Source: Terana coerulea (lineage: Eukaryota; Basidiomycota; Agaricomycetes; Polyporales; Phanerochaetaceae). Taken from it: a DNA stretch of 64,000 nt. Made by a program: the position numbers and the translations under genes. Within the stretch, counting starts at the first letter, position 1. Each line of letters opens with the position of its first letter. The notes under the pieces were generated by a model. That model did no database searches. It worked only from the letters and a program-made list of their open reading frames with translations, and had not been told where the DNA came from. This document shows, piece after piece, positions 11,994 through 23,846 of the stretch. The stretch is taken from assembly GCA_024811115.1 (NCBI GenBank), contig JAKOGH010000700.1, forward strand, positions 1 to 64,000, in the 5' to 3' direction.

Positions 11994-13218
11994 TGCTGCG
12001 ATCGAGGATGGGGTATTGTTTTTCGGGGAAGGGGTTGGAGATCTCCGTTGGCTATGAATGAGATGCCAGTACAAAGAAGGTAATGGTTAGGGTAAGAAAA
12101 GGCGTGGCTTGAGTGGCGTGGTTTTCAACATGGCCAGGCCACCGGCGAACTCCGAACCATTGGCTTTTTTCGAAATCTCTTTTTGTGACTGAATTGCGCC
12201 CACGCCAATACTTACAGAACGTCAGGTCGAAAGGCTCTAAAGGCTCATACCAGTGAGGGCCGATGTACGTCTCATCCAACTCTTCTGAGTGCTAGTACGC
12301 TCACGCTCTAATATTTTGGCAGAGACCGTAGGTGCCGTCTCTACTGCCTTGCTCTGTCTACGGGCTCCCTGTTACGATGCAATCCATACACTCATACGCT
12401 CTTATTTGCACTATGTCTGTCTGCGGCATTCGATGCCGCGGAAATTACTTTACATCCATGTCCCGACTCCGTTACGAAGATTGCCGCATATGTCAGAGCG
12501 CGCCACAAAGACCGACATGATGCCAAATGCAGTAATGGCGCATCAATATGCCAAGTGTGGTCCCGCTGTCGAAATTTCGTGTACCTATCACCGCACCGTG
12601 GCGGCGTCCGCGCACGATAGCCAGATGGCATTTCTTCATTCATAAATCGGTAACGGAGCGATTGCCGACTATACGGAGACTTGTTATGCGCCTGCCGAGA
12701 ACCGCAACGGCTTCGAGGCCGCGGCCTCCTCAAATGGCTGCACAAGACCTCACTTACATTTATATGAAATTTAGCCTGGCGGTATCTATATACTCATAGC
12801 AGAAGCTAGAGCAGAATGCATATCAAGGCGTGAGCTGGTGCCCTCCTTCGCAGATACCTATCCACCCTCACGCTTCAACTGTTCAGTTGGATGGAGACAA
12901 CGTTGGTGATCATAAACTCGTCTTATGCGTCGATCCTTGACGCTTAGGTGCTGCAAGTCTCCTCGTCTCTTCTAAAAGTGTGTGGGCGGTGGCTTTCGCG
13001 GCAAATGCCTCATTCAAGCTCGTGGACATAGTGTTATGCACGAGCAGGCATCGTGGTAAAGGGAAGGATTCAGACCTGCAACAGCGCGCTAAATGGAACG
13101 GCGATAGTTATGTCGGCAGACGGTACATCAAGAATACACCAGAGAAACGGGTATACAACAGTTCTAGAGTAGCTGATGGGTATATAGTTGGACTAGGTGA
13201 GCGAGTGTAAGAATGCTG
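11994..13218. other. Intergenic, about 1.2 kb
   Basis: The left 250 bp is the leader and promoter of acidic family copy 2 and is alignable with the region upstream of copy 3 (about 39530-39740), including a shared pyrimidine-rich CCATTACC/CCACATCC stretch before the start. The remainder (about 12300-13200) has short open frames only and I see nothing functional in it. Confidence 0.45.
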
Positions 13219-14494
13219 TCAACCCTGTTTCACGTAGACGAGAAGTGAATTGATCTCCCAGTAGGCGTCTACGAACTCTTCAGGGTGGTTGTTTACGACT
13301 AGCAGAACAAGGTCGGTCTTTCTTCTGTATGTAGAGAAGGACGGGTACTCACGGTCGACACAGTCACCTCCGCATCCAGATGTGGCGTAGTCGTTGCCCG
13401 CCCAGTCGCCCTAGCAAACAAAAAAAATCAATATCCGTACTCGCGAGGAGCCTTGAGCACTCACGCAAAACGTCAAGTCGAACACCATAGAATGCGCGTC
13501 GAAATGACTTTCGTAGTCGCAAAAGTCCTTGTCAACAGGGAAGTACGCCGTTGGCGGGCCCCAGCTCGGGTCGGGGCTGATAACCCTGTTCTGCCCAAAG
13601 ACCCAGTCGAACGGGCCGTTGTCGCGCACGTCGTGCGGCACGGTCGGGTCATCGCGGCGCCAGAACCAGACGCGGATGCCCTCGTCCTTGGTGCGCGCCA
13701 TGACGTAGAAGCCGCCGCCGACAGAGTTGAAGAGCGAGCCGTAGGAGAAGCCGTCGGCGGACTGACTGTTGCAGCCCTGGTTGAAGTTCGCGTTGGCGTC
13801 GCAGTTGGTGGAGACAGTCGTGCTGCGAATATGTCAGTGCGTGAAGAGAGCAAACAAGGAGGTGCGCGTACCCAGACTGCAGCCGCGTCTGCGGCATGGT
13901 GCAGTACGGCGTCGTGTGCAGCGACATGACGTTCGACTTTTGCAGGTTTACGCCTGTCTGCAAAGTCAGCGGCGGTCCTTCTAGCGAAGACGGGAAGGCG
14001 CACCTTCGATAATGTCAATCTCACCTCCCTGAGGCCACGGCCCTTTTGGCTGAGCGTCCAGAACGCGGGCCAGGTCGCGCAGCCCTCGGGCATATGTTGC
14101 AGGTCGAGGACGATGACGGACTCGTCGTAGGCGTTGTACGAGGATATGCGGACGCTGTCGCGCCCACGAGCGGATGGCTGGACGACGTTTGTCGAGTCGG
14201 CGCGCATGAAGAACTTTCCATCTCGCACTAAAAAAAAACGGCGCGTTGAGGCTACTACTGCTTGTGTTATGCACTCTCGGACATACCTTCGGTCAAGTTG
14301 TTTTGCTTCGTCGTCGGCTGATCGAGGTAGTTGACACGGCCGTGCGTGGGGTCGTCAAACGTCTCCCAGAGAAAGCCGCTGTAGAAGTCGTCGCCGACGA
14401 AGGTGTCTTGGAGCACAAAGTGCGGTCTGACAGCGGGCAAGGCGGTGAGGATAGAGCAGAGACAAAAGAGCGGATAAGCATAACCAGTACGCAT
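13219..14494 (-). CDS. GH16 endo-1,3(4)-beta-glucanase-like glycosidase
   Basis: This is a family 16 glycoside hydrolase acting on beta-1,3 or mixed-linkage glucans, in fungi usually for cell-wall remodelling. The catalytic signature GGEIDIIEG is present: the first Glu is the nucleophile and the last Glu the acid/base. Upstream blocks FVLQDTFVGDDFYSGFLWET and GCATWPAFWTLSQKG, and downstream STNCDANANFNQGC and FDLTFCGDWAGNDYAT, are typical of basidiomycete GH16. It ends EINSLLVYVKQG then TGA. There are about five introns. From ATG 14494 the protein starts with a hydrophobic signal-like stretch (MRTGYAYPLFCLCSILTALP). Alternatively ATG 14633 plus an intron from GTACTG to CTGTCAG joins a type II membrane anchor (LPFVLGTTSFFAFAILLYV) in frame to PHFVLQDTF. 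Both models keep the catalytic domain, so the protein is either secreted or membrane-anchored. Confidence 0.88.
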
Positions 14495-14633
14495 GTTGGT
14501 AAGGATCGTGCACGACGCGGTACGGCGACGCGTGGAGGTGGGGGCGGACGTAGAGGAGGATGGCGAAGGCGAAGAAAGAGGTCGTCCCGAGCACGAACGG
14601 CAGCTGCTGGCGCAACCCCCTTGCGGCTGACAT

Positions 14634-15570
14634 CTCGCTCGATATGTCTGTGGCGATCGGCTTCTGCCTCGACCGCTGCCAGCAACCTATACTTCCTTGC
14701 GCGCAGTCTAGACCAAAAGTGTGAGCTCCCTTGCCAGAGTCTTCGAACCCGATCACGACATACCGTCTCCGACAAGCTAATAAACTGCTTGAGCCAGGGT
14801 TGGGTCGGCCCTTTCGCCCAATTTTGTGGATGAGAAAAAAGCTCCAGTCCAGTGATTGTGCAGAGAACAGACACAGTTCTGGGCGATACACTGAGCTCAG
14901 GTTCGCATTCGAGAGATGAACGCAGCTGTAGTTAAACGTTGACCGTACGAGACTGAGTCGGACAGCGGAGCGGTGACGTCTGAACTTACTTACCAAGTCA
15001 GGGCGCATCACTCCCACGGCTACTTTCGCTTTTGAATTAAGCGCTTACCGTTCGCTGTTCGCCCGCTCGCCCCAGGTCGTCCATCAATGTGCAGAGTGTA
15101 CTACGACCATAGGTACGCATACATCCCTCATACACTGCATATATGCCTCACAATGTGTCTCTAAAAGCTATTAGATGCTCAGCGCAATTATCTGTATTTT
15201 AAGTGAAGCAAGTAACGTCAGCATTCACCAAACACGTCCACTACCACAGCGTAGCTGAATTTTGCAGTGCTGTCAGCATGTCATAACGTGATGGTATATG
15301 GGTGGCTTGTGTGCTGTTTTGCAAGAATAATTTGGGTAGGGTTTGCTGAAGAGTCTGGGCTTGGAATGTAGACCACTTCAGACGGTCGTGCAGCGGCTGG
15401 CAGTGACTGGCTAACAGACAGTCGGCCTCACGACCCAGCTTCTTGTCAGTCGCACCGGCTACTAAAGACGCCACACCGCCATGGACACTGCCAGTCCTCG
15501 ATTCAATCTCCTCCCACCTCACCCTTTCCGCAGGTCGATCGTGCCTGGTGCCTGCAATACTTACTCCCCA
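14634..15570. other. Intergenic between GH16 and aspartic protease
   Basis: The two genes are divergent, so both promoters lie here. No further gene is seen. If the upstream GH16 start at 14633 is used, the GH16 leader lies within about 14640-15050. Confidence 0.45.
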
Positions 15571-17397
15571 ATGAGCCTTCACTTCGCCCTATTTTCTTCT
15601 GTTCTCGCCATATGCGCCACAGCTCACCCCGTCCACGAGGGTCAGGGAGGCAAAGGACTACCTGATGGCGAAGCTGCGCAGGAGCAGCGCAAGGCAGGCC
15701 CCTGTTGCGCAAGTCTCTAATGGCACCCATCCAGAGCTCTTCGACGCCACTATGATTGTACGTATAGCCTTCTCCCCTCAGTCATCCCTCTCAAGCCGAC
15801 ACGCACATTCACACAGCACACGGAGGTCCAAGGACTCCTCACCAAGTATTCGAAGGCTGCCAGATTCATCAACGGCGTCGGCCTCAACCCGGAAACGCAC
15901 CCCGAGATGGGGTACCCCGCCTTCAACGACACGCTCATTCTCGAGTACTACAAGAACGTCACCGCCGTGAACGTGACGCGGTCCCTGCACTCGGTCGTGG
16001 CGCGTGGGAGCGGCGGGCCCATCATTGGCCTGCCCGACGGGACGTACGCGAATTACGAGCAGATGCCGCTCAAGGATGACATACAGGCTGGCATGGACAT
16101 GTCGTACTACGGTCCGCTGCAGTTTGGGACACCAGCGCAGACGCTGACGGTGTCTGTCGACACGGGCTCGGCGGACATGTGGATTCCCGCGGCCTGTCCG
16201 TCGTGCTCGAACGCGCAGTTCACGCCGGCGGCGAGCTCGACGTACAAGAACATGGGCAAGAAGATCTCTTTAACCTATGTGCGTATTTCCCTCGCCTGCG
16301 ATTTGCAGTAGACTTACTTGAGCCGTTGTAGGGCGCCGGCAGAGTCACGGGCACCACCGCCAAAGATACGGTGTCGCTGGGTTCCCTGACCGTCGACCAG
16401 CAGAGCTTTGTCGCCGTGCGGGTCGAATCCGCGGACTTCATGAGCTACCCGAGCAGTGGCCTCATCGGGCTGGCATTCCGCAGCATATCGCGCTTGAACG
16501 CCCCGAACTTCTTCGAGAGCCTGCTTGCCAGCCATCAGCTCGTGGCAGGAATATTCTCGACACATTTGACGAGGGGACAAGAGGATGGGTCGCAGGTAAG
16601 CTCATTGCCGCGCGAGGATAGCATACACAGTGATATTGATGGTTCACTAGATATGCTTCGGCTGCTACGACTTGAGGAAGACGACCGGCCCAATGAAGTG
16701 GATGGACCTGACCACAAAGGTTTGGTTCTTCTCTGTACTCGGTTATTCCTGAAATTTGACCTCGCTCTCTTAGACGTACTGGACGATCGCCATGGACGGC
16801 CTCGCAACCAACACCGCTTCCACGAGCCCGCTCGAGCTGGTTGCGGCTATCGACACGGGCTGTTCGCTCATTCTTGTTGCCGACGCCGTCGCCAAGGAGT
16901 TCTACGCATTGGTACCCCGCACTACCTATTCTACTCGTTTCACGCTTGCTGACTTCCTCGTCATGGGGCAGATCCCAGGCTCGAAGGACGCCAGTGCGGA
17001 ATACGGCGGTGGATTCTACACGTTTCCATGTGCGCAACCCGTGCAGAGCTCCCTCTCATTTTCGGGTCGGTCCTTTGGCATTCACGTCGACGACTTCAAC
17101 CTCGGACGCTTGAGTGAGGATTCTCCGTGCGCATCTTTCTCCTTCTTCCACGCAAGGCCATCGTGCTAACAAGTCGTTTGCCACAGGGACTGCGTGGGCG
17201 GCATCATAGGCATCACGCACGAATACGGGCTTCCGAACAACCTTGCAATTATTGGGGACGTCTTCCTTAAGTCTTGTGCGTACCCCATTTCCGCTACGAC
17301 ACTATATGCAGAATTGACGTCTGCTCGGACAGGGTATACAACTTTTGACTATGCGGGATCGCGGATAGGATTCGCTCCAAGCATAAACAACCAGTAG
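15571..17397 (+). CDS. Pepsin-type (A1) aspartic protease, secreted
   Basis: This aspartic endopeptidase of family A1 is probably secreted and activated by removal of a propeptide. It has a signal peptide (MSLHFALFSSVLAICATA) and a propeptide including EAKDYLMAKLRRSS and FDATMI. The two catalytic motifs are VDTGSADMWIP (Asp near 16159) and AAIDTGCSLILV (Asp near 16853). FTPAASSTYKNMG, SSGLIGLAF and the C-terminal DYAGSRIGFAP are also typical. Introns fall after FDATMI (15758 on), after SLTY (16277 on), near 16596, 16722, 17113 and 17276. The frame of the signal peptide and that of the propeptide differ by one base somewhere in 15620-15650 and no intron fits, so an indel is suspected. The length without signal is normal for the family. 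It is unlike polyporopepsin in the propeptide, so the exact subfamily is open. Confidence 0.88.
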
Positions 17398-17554
17398 CAA
17401 CATGCAATGTTCCTGATCCTTTCTTCAAGTACCTAGTAATGCTTTATTATCGTAATGTTTGCGTGACTACAACAAGAGTTCTAAGTCGCGCTAGGATAGA
17501 AAAGCTACGACTTAAATCAGGTGTGGCTCTGGTAAGCAGATCCAGTAAAGAGGG
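17398..17554. other. Short convergent 3' gap
   Basis: This 157-bp gap separates the ends of the aspartic protease and the PHS1 gene. Nothing else is seen. Confidence 0.4.
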
Positions 17555-18514
17555 TTAGAGCGTTTTTGGCTTGGCACCGAGGGTACGACCCTTGCCGACA
17601 CCAAGGACTTTGCGACGCTGCTTGATCATATATGTGTACAAAACGTAGAGAGCTGTATAGAAGATCATCAGTCTGAGCCCCTTTCTTCTACTTGGAAGTA
17701 GCAGGACACTTACAAGGCCACCAGATGCAAAACATCGCGAACCGGAAGTAATCGTGGAGGTTCCATGCAGAGATTGTCGCAAGCGGCTTCACGGTGGACC
17801 AAATCAACGCGGCCTCGGAAGACGCGCCAGTCGGATACAGCAACCAGAAGGTGGTGTAGCGTAGCCAGAGCAGGAAGTACGGTTCGGCGCCGAGGAGATT
17901 GCAGTAGTAGAACACGTAGCGGATGACCTCTGTAATGGACCATGAGAGTACCATGCTTGCGTATGCTGGGTGGGAGTGTGTCTACAACGCATGTCAAGTT
18001 TAAGGATTAGGGGAGGGAAGGAGACGCACGCTTGGGAAGAAGTAGTTGATCCCCCACACAATGTACAGCCTGCTCGCGACCTGCATCCCGACCGTGACGA
18101 GCGGGCTCCGCACCCAGCGCAGTACCGAATGTACCAACTCCAGAATCGCCAGGGTCTGTATCGCAGTCGTGCGGAAGCCGACCGCGCCGTACGTGGTCGC
18201 CGCGCGGCGCACGAGCGGGACGAGCGCCGCGGGCACGTACTTTTCGACGTACGCGTGTCTTGCGAAGAACGACGCGAGTTTGGACGGCTGTGCCGCGGGG
18301 TCGAGCAGGTGCGCGATCGTCCCGACGAGGACGTAGAACCAACCACAGGCGGAGGCGATGTTGTACGCGATGAGGTAGTACTTCACCGCCGGTGAGGGCC
18401 CTGCCGCGCGTGTCGTGTGCGTCAGCTCCGAGGCGTCGCCAGCTGGCGGGCAGACGCACCTCTGCTGGCCGCTGCCGGCTTTGGCGAGTCTGGTATCTCC
18501 TCGATTTTTGCCAT
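17555..18514 (-). CDS. PHS1: Very-long-chain (3R)-3-hydroxyacyl-CoA dehydratase (PHS1/HACD)
   Basis: This ER membrane enzyme carries out the third step of the very-long-chain fatty acid elongation cycle, dehydrating 3-hydroxyacyl-CoA to trans-2-enoyl-CoA for sphingolipid synthesis. The diagnostic region reads SWSITEVIRYVFYYCNLLG and LRYTTFWLLYPTGASSE; the Tyr of IRYVFYY and the Glu of YPTGASSE are the catalytic pair. About six membrane segments are visible. I place the start at ATG 18514: exon 1 encodes MAKIEEIPDSPKPAAASRG and joins, after a roughly 58-nt GTGCGT...CAG intron, to PSPAVKYYLIAYNIASACGW in frame. The longer uninterrupted frame from 18656 reads through this intron and its extra residues look non-coding. 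Two more introns lie near 17990-18030 and 17655-17715. The tail is very basic (KQRRKVLGVGKGR), ending before TAG at 17555. Confidence 0.93.
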
Positions 18515-19017
18515 CCTTGCTGAGCGGGGACACGTAAGAGGCGGGTGGTGGTGGTCGAGGTGAGAGTGCCGGACGCGCCGCGAATCCCCACGGGCTCCGG
18601 ACCTCTATTGCCCATCTATGCCCCCAACCCGGGCTAGGGCCTGGGGGAGTGCTCATGCGCGCAGAAGTTAGGCTGATGGTCGTAACATCAAGAATGCATT
18701 TTCCATAGCAATTAGAGCGTCGTTCATAAAGGCAAGAAGATGAAGACGAAGTGAGGACTCGGAGGAGTATTAGATGCCCATAGCCATCGATCCGAGGTTG
18801 AAGCTTGAGTCAAACGGGATGCACCCCTGAAGTTCATGAAATTATTGCAGCTCATGACGGTAGAAGATAGTCTACGCGAAAAGACAGCCCGAAGTATGAG
18901 GGAAAGGTTATGGTAAAACTACATTGAACGTCGAAATATACAAATTACACTATAAACACGTCAAACAGTAAACCCTCCGCAACTCCTGTCATACAATCAA
19001 GCCAAGAACTGGAAAAG
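18515..19017. other. Intergenic: PHS1 promoter and bZIP 3' flank
   Basis: Both neighbours are on the minus strand. This 0.5 kb holds the 3' untranslated region of the bZIP gene and the PHS1 promoter. No open frame has coding character beyond the shadow of the unspliced PHS1 start. Confidence 0.45.
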
Positions 19018-19894
19018 TCATGGGGTAGACTTAGGCGAGCCCTCATTTTGTCCGTTCGTAGTAGGCTGCCCTTCCTCTGGTCTGGACGGCGGTTGCTGCT
19101 GCTCTGGAACCAGCCCGATGGGCGGCGGGGGCGGCACGGTGTTTGAGTTGACCATCTGCGCTTGGGCCAGCGCGGCGCGTAGAGCGGCATTCTCGGCGCG
19201 CAGCTGGTCGACGAGTTGGCGACAGTCCTCGAACCGACGGCTGGCTTCATCAGCACTCTGCAGCGCGGTATCGAGCAGCTGCGACCGCTGCTCGAGCGCC
19301 TTGACATGTCTGGTTTGGATGTGAGCAGCAGATACGCGTGGTAGATGATGGAACGACTTACTGGTCCCGACGCTCTCTGAACGCACGCTGCGCCTTTCTG
19401 TTCTGCTCCGCCCGCTTGCTCTGGCTCAACGGCCTACCCGCGCCTTGGCCGTCGGAGGGCGACCCTACTGGCTGCAAGGGTGGAGGCGGTGGTGGTGGAG
19501 GATGCGTGAGTCCGCCCGGAGTATAGTCTTGCGGGATATACTGATAGGGAAGAGGTGGCGGCAGGTGCGGGGGGTGCATTAGAGCGTGGTGCGGCGGTGG
19601 TGGCATGACATTCGGGAGCGGTGGATGCATGCCTGGAGGTGGCGGGGGAGGCTGCTGTGGTTGCTCCTGGCCGCCATTCGGGGGAGACTTGCGTTTACGG
19701 GTCGTTCTAGGGGCTGCCGGTTGTGCAAGGACGCCATCCTCATGTAAGCGGAGGACCGTCTGGAACGGCGCTGCTGCTGACGGAGGCGGTGGCGGCGGAT
19801 GCGAGAGCGACGTCTCTGACGGATTCACCGTCGACGGCGGGGTATGGGATGCACTCGACCCCGACGGTTGATGGTATGAAGACGCTGCTAACAT
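19018..19894 (-). CDS. bZIP transcription factor, Yap/AP-1-like basic region
   Basis: The basic region KRAEQNRKAQRAFRERRDQ contains the NxxAQxxFR signature of fungal Yap-type (Pap1/AP-1-like) bZIP factors. It is followed by a leucine-zipper coiled coil (VKALEQRSQLLDTALQSAD and LVDQLRAENAALRAALA). One intron, GTAAGTCG...ACCAG near 19309-19362, splits the basic region from the zipper and joins in frame as RDQHVKALEQ. The N-terminal 150 residues are Pro-rich with poly-Pro runs. The tail contains another poly-Pro patch and is polar, and I see no cysteine-rich redox domain of true Yap1, so the regulatory input is unknown. Length is about 270 residues. The start ATG at 19894 is the first in frame. 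Confidence 0.88.
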
Positions 19895-21905
19895 CGAGAG
19901 TACGTGAATACAACAAATCTCCAGGCGTGTGTCTTAGTAAGATGACGGAGTTCAAAATTTGGGGCGGTTTACCCCGGCCCGCGTCGGCAGCAACAACGCG
20001 CCGCAACCAGCCAGGCCTCATCCCAACTGCAACCCCGGCAAACTCCGCTCCCAGTTTAGCCAAGGTTGGGATCCCGCGCGTTCGTGCCAGGTGTGGGAGC
20101 GGACGACAGACTGGTATGTCTAACGTGGTCAGCGACCATCACCGTACTCGATTGTACGCTCACCATGCCCGATAATGCCGCCGCTCTTGTCACTATGGAT
20201 TACACCAACATAATGGCAAGAGCGGCGTCTTCCAATCTCGAGGCCCACGGAATGCATAAATGATACGCACTGTTGTCCAAATACTCCTCCAAATCCGACA
20301 TGTCTGACATGTGTTCTCCTTTAATTGGGTCCTCAAACGGATGAACGAGATCGTCGATGTTCATGCGTCCTGAGCGGATAGAATGGTAGCGACTACTGGA
20401 GTGAAGAGGCTAACGGGGAGGCCGGCGACTTCACCTCGCGTTTACTTATACGGGCGGATGGAAGGTACGCTTTCCGGGATTGCATACGATTGGCCGTGCC
20501 TGGGATATGCTGACAAATACGTTGATTCAAAGGGCTGTCGGTTTGTGTCCATTCGGACCTGTGATTGCTGACAAGCGTCCAAGAGTCCGGCGATGTGCTT
20601 CCTCCATGCGGGCGACTGCTCCGGAGGTGTTGCATCATGCGTCATTGCCGCCGCAAAATGTGGAAATGCACTAGGTGAGTGCATGCAAATATGCGCTGTG
20701 CACTATATCAACCTTGGCAAGCATGAGCGTAGGCCATCATCCGTTCGCCGGGTATTCCGCAAGGGGGAAAGGTCTGTTTGTCTCAACCTTGTAGGTGATG
20801 CGTTCTACGCATCCAGCAGCCGTGGGATGTCTGCTGTGCTTCAACACGAACCTTGCCCTCGAACCATTGATTATGGAAGGGATCTAGAATTCTTCCTCTA
20901 CGATAGCCGTAAGTTCGGCATTACACTACGCATCGGGCGAGCGATATAAGGCTTGCTGATGCAATTCCATTTAGTCAGGTGGTTGCCTCGCATTCACCGG
21001 GGCACAATGAGCTACATGCTGTGCTGCCCGAAGATCAGAAGTTTACAGAAACGACGGTCTCACGTTGCCTAATGTCTCGGAGGAATGTGTGAATTGAGTC
21101 CAGGTTTGTACGACTACTAGTACATACTGAGAGTACTACATACTTACATCCTCCATTATAATCCCTCGCAGTAAGTGCTATCTTACTCTCTTCCCGGCCT
21201 CTGCAGCACGCTGACCAATCTATGGATTACATGATACTGTCGGAGGTGAGCAGGCCTACGCCAAGGCCGTTGACCACCGATGAGCCCGTACTGTAGCTGT
21301 GATTCGTCTTCCGAAAAGGACACGTAATTCCACGACTGTATCTAAATATATCAATGCTGCGCACAGGTGGATGAAGCTGGGTCTGGCTCAAGCATGGTGC
21401 GTACTCTGCGTAAGGGCGGGGTCATGTTTATTTATTACAACACGAATGTATTTTGCGTTATGCGCTTTCTTCATTTCCCTCTAACCTAAGTACAATGGAG
21501 CATTTTCGATTAGCAGAGCTTGCTCAACTGTTAGAAGTTCTGATACAAACGCCGTCCTTGTTCTCAAAGTGGGAGCGTGGGAGTTACGGCTTTTATTCAG
21601 CCTCCAGGAGAGTGCACCTATACAAACGGATCATATCCCTGTTCAGTTTTTCTGGTTGGTCTGGTCATGCAGGTATGTTTGACTTGCCGAGAGGTGGACA
21701 ACCCCAGCCTCTGTCGCACGCTTCGGAGCCGCAGGCGTCTAACAGCGCATGTCGCTTGCGGCGGGCGTTCTGCCCCAAATAGTAAGTTGGATTCCCACGA
21801 CAACACGTGCAAACAGGCGGGGCACGCTTTGGGCGACGTCGAGTTGGCAGAGGCGAACGAGCTTGCACTTTATACCCTTCCACCCTCTCTGCAAGTGCCA
21901 GACGC
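19895..21905. other. Long intergenic region, 2.0 kb
   Basis: The flanking genes are divergent (bZIP on minus, phosphatase on plus). Short open frames exist, for example 20593-20949 on plus, but none has domain character, splice context or neighbour support. There is a 10-bp inverted repeat at 20180-20226. The first few hundred bases likely hold a long bZIP leader. Confidence 0.5.
20180..20226. repeat. 10-bp inverted repeat upstream of bZIP gene
   Basis: GCCGCTCTTG (20180-20189) and CAAGAGCGGC (20217-20226) are exact inverse complements with a 27-bp spacer. It lies about 290 bp upstream of the bZIP start codon, so it could be a hairpin in a leader or a paired binding site. Chance is possible at this length. 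Confidence 0.6.
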
Positions 21906-23846
21906 ATGGCTTCCATAGACTCTACACACAGCACGCAGAAGGTGGGTATCTCTTGCGTTCAACATATTCTCCAGAATTTCTATGTCAGCTCAACTCGGCG
22001 AACGTTGCGCAGGATTCGAGAGAAACGGAACCACAGACGGCGGCGACAGTTACGCAGCCCACAGAGGCTCCAGCCTCTCAAAATAACATTGCGCAAACGA
22101 GCCAAAGCTCCAGCTCGCCACAGCCAGCTCACTCGAATGTCCCGAACGGCGTAGCGAACGCGTCGGACGGTGGGCCAGCCACGTCCGGGGGATCGGCCCA
22201 GGCGAGCTCGGGCGAGCCAGCGCAGGCCGTTGGAGCCGGTGTTACATCTGGAAACGCCTCGAGCTCTGCAGCCGCGTCGAACGGATTGAAGGTCGAAAAG
22301 TCTGAGAAGGGCAAAGACGCTGAGAAGGATCGAGCGTCGGTGACGAACACAAGTACGCAGACTCACACCCTTAGTCCTTCCACGCAACAGAAAGAGACGA
22401 TATCTGCGTCAGACATTGCACACACGGCGTCCACTGCCGTTGAGCAACCGAAAAGGCCCAAATCCCCCAAGAAGGCGAAAGGCAAGGCGAAGGCTAACAA
22501 GGACAAGGCGTCACTCTTCTCCCGGCTGTTCCATGTCTTCGTGCCCTGTGTCGGTCCTTCTAAGGCACATCCGATTGATACTCATCCCGACAAGCCTCGT
22601 CCTGCAGAAGCCGTCCCCGCCCCAGCCGATCTCAAGGAGAAGCAAGTGGCGAAAGAGGCGGAGGAGTTGCCTCCCCAACCTTCAACCTCCGAAGTCGCGG
22701 CTACTTCAGAGGAACAACCGAAGCCTTCCGAACAACTGCAAGGCGAGCGTGCAGTGCCACCTCCGCTGCAACCGGTGGACGTGCCGCCTCCGTCAGATGA
22801 TCCCACTGTCGTCGTACCGCCAACCCCAACGAAGTCACTACTACCGAAAGAAGAGACTGGAGGAGTACTGTCAGGGGCGGTGCAGCCTCCAGGGTCCACT
22901 GGAGATGAGGGGGGTCTTGAGGGCCGGCGCAAAGACTCTGACCGAGACTCCGACGGCTCGACAAGCTTTACCGATGAGGAGGAGCCCGAAGAACCGAGCC
23001 CAATAGACGAAGTAGAGGATGAGGAGGAACGCCTTATCATGAATGGCGGGGCAGGTATTCCCATAGGACCTGTACGTATTCCACTTCCAGAGACGTTGCG
23101 TAACTGGCGCTAACAGAGTTTAACAGGACGGCGTTCCTAGACCACTGCTTCCTCCACTATCGCCGAAGCACGCTGGCCGGAAATGTCTCGTGCTTGATCT
23201 GGACGAGACCCTTGTGCACAGTAGCTTCAAGGTACGATGCTTCTCACCCCGTTGCTCGGTAGCCAAGCTGAAGTCTTCTTTCTAGTCGATACAGCAGGCA
23301 GATTACGTCGTCCCGGTTGAAATTGAATACCACTGGCACAATGTCTACGTGATCAAGCGTCCTGGTGTTGATAACTTCCTGAAGAAAATGGGCGAGATCT
23401 ATGAGGTGGTAGTGTTTACCGCGAGTCTGAGCAAGGTTTGTGTCGTTCGGCGGCATGATGACCTATACGCTCACGCTATATATCCAGTATGCCGATCCGG
23501 TGCTTGACAAGCTGGATATTCACCATGTCGTGTCTCATCGCCTATTCAGAGAGAGCTGTTACAACCATAGGGGCAATTACGTCAAGGTCGGTGTAGGTAT
23601 TCTTCGCTTGACGCATCTGCTCATCGCCATCCCATATAGGACCTCTCGCAGCTTGGGCGGCCGATTCAGGATACCATCATCATAGATAACTCGCCCGCTT
23701 CCTACATCTTCCATCCCAATAATGCCGTACCTGTATCGTCATGGTTCAACGACCCCCATGACACGGAGCTCACTGATCTCGTCCCCTTCCTTGCGGATTT
23801 GGCACAGGTCGATGATGTACGGGGTGTCCTTGATGGGGGTTTGTAA
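21906..23846 (+). CDS. FCP1/SCP-like HAD phosphatase (Psr1/Psr2-type)
   Basis: This HAD-superfamily protein phosphatase of the NLI-interacting-factor/SCP class resembles plasma-membrane Psr1/Psr2, which act in stress and ion responses. The catalytic motif [15 protein letters not shown] (DxDxT) is at about 23190, followed by [20 protein letters not shown] and [39 protein letters not shown], and [19 protein letters not shown]. It ends VRGVLDGGL. The first exon encodes [12 protein letters not shown] and, after an intron at 21942-21988, joins a 370-residue low-complexity acidic and Ser/Pro-rich region. That region contains a basic patch ([19 protein letters not shown]) followed by [15 protein letters not shown], which could be a membrane- or palmitoyl-anchoring element. 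There are about six introns. The catalytic domain is complete. Confidence 0.92.

Noticed and set aside
18000..18656. Longer N-terminus for the PHS1 gene from 18656
   Set aside because: The added residues are Pro/Arg-rich and cross a good intron; ATG 18514 with splicing gives a typical short N-terminus.
21749..21905. Upstream part of the long frame as N-terminus of the phosphatase
   Set aside because: The frame has no ATG there and the spliced start [12 protein letters not shown] joins cleanly to LNSANVAQ through a good intron.
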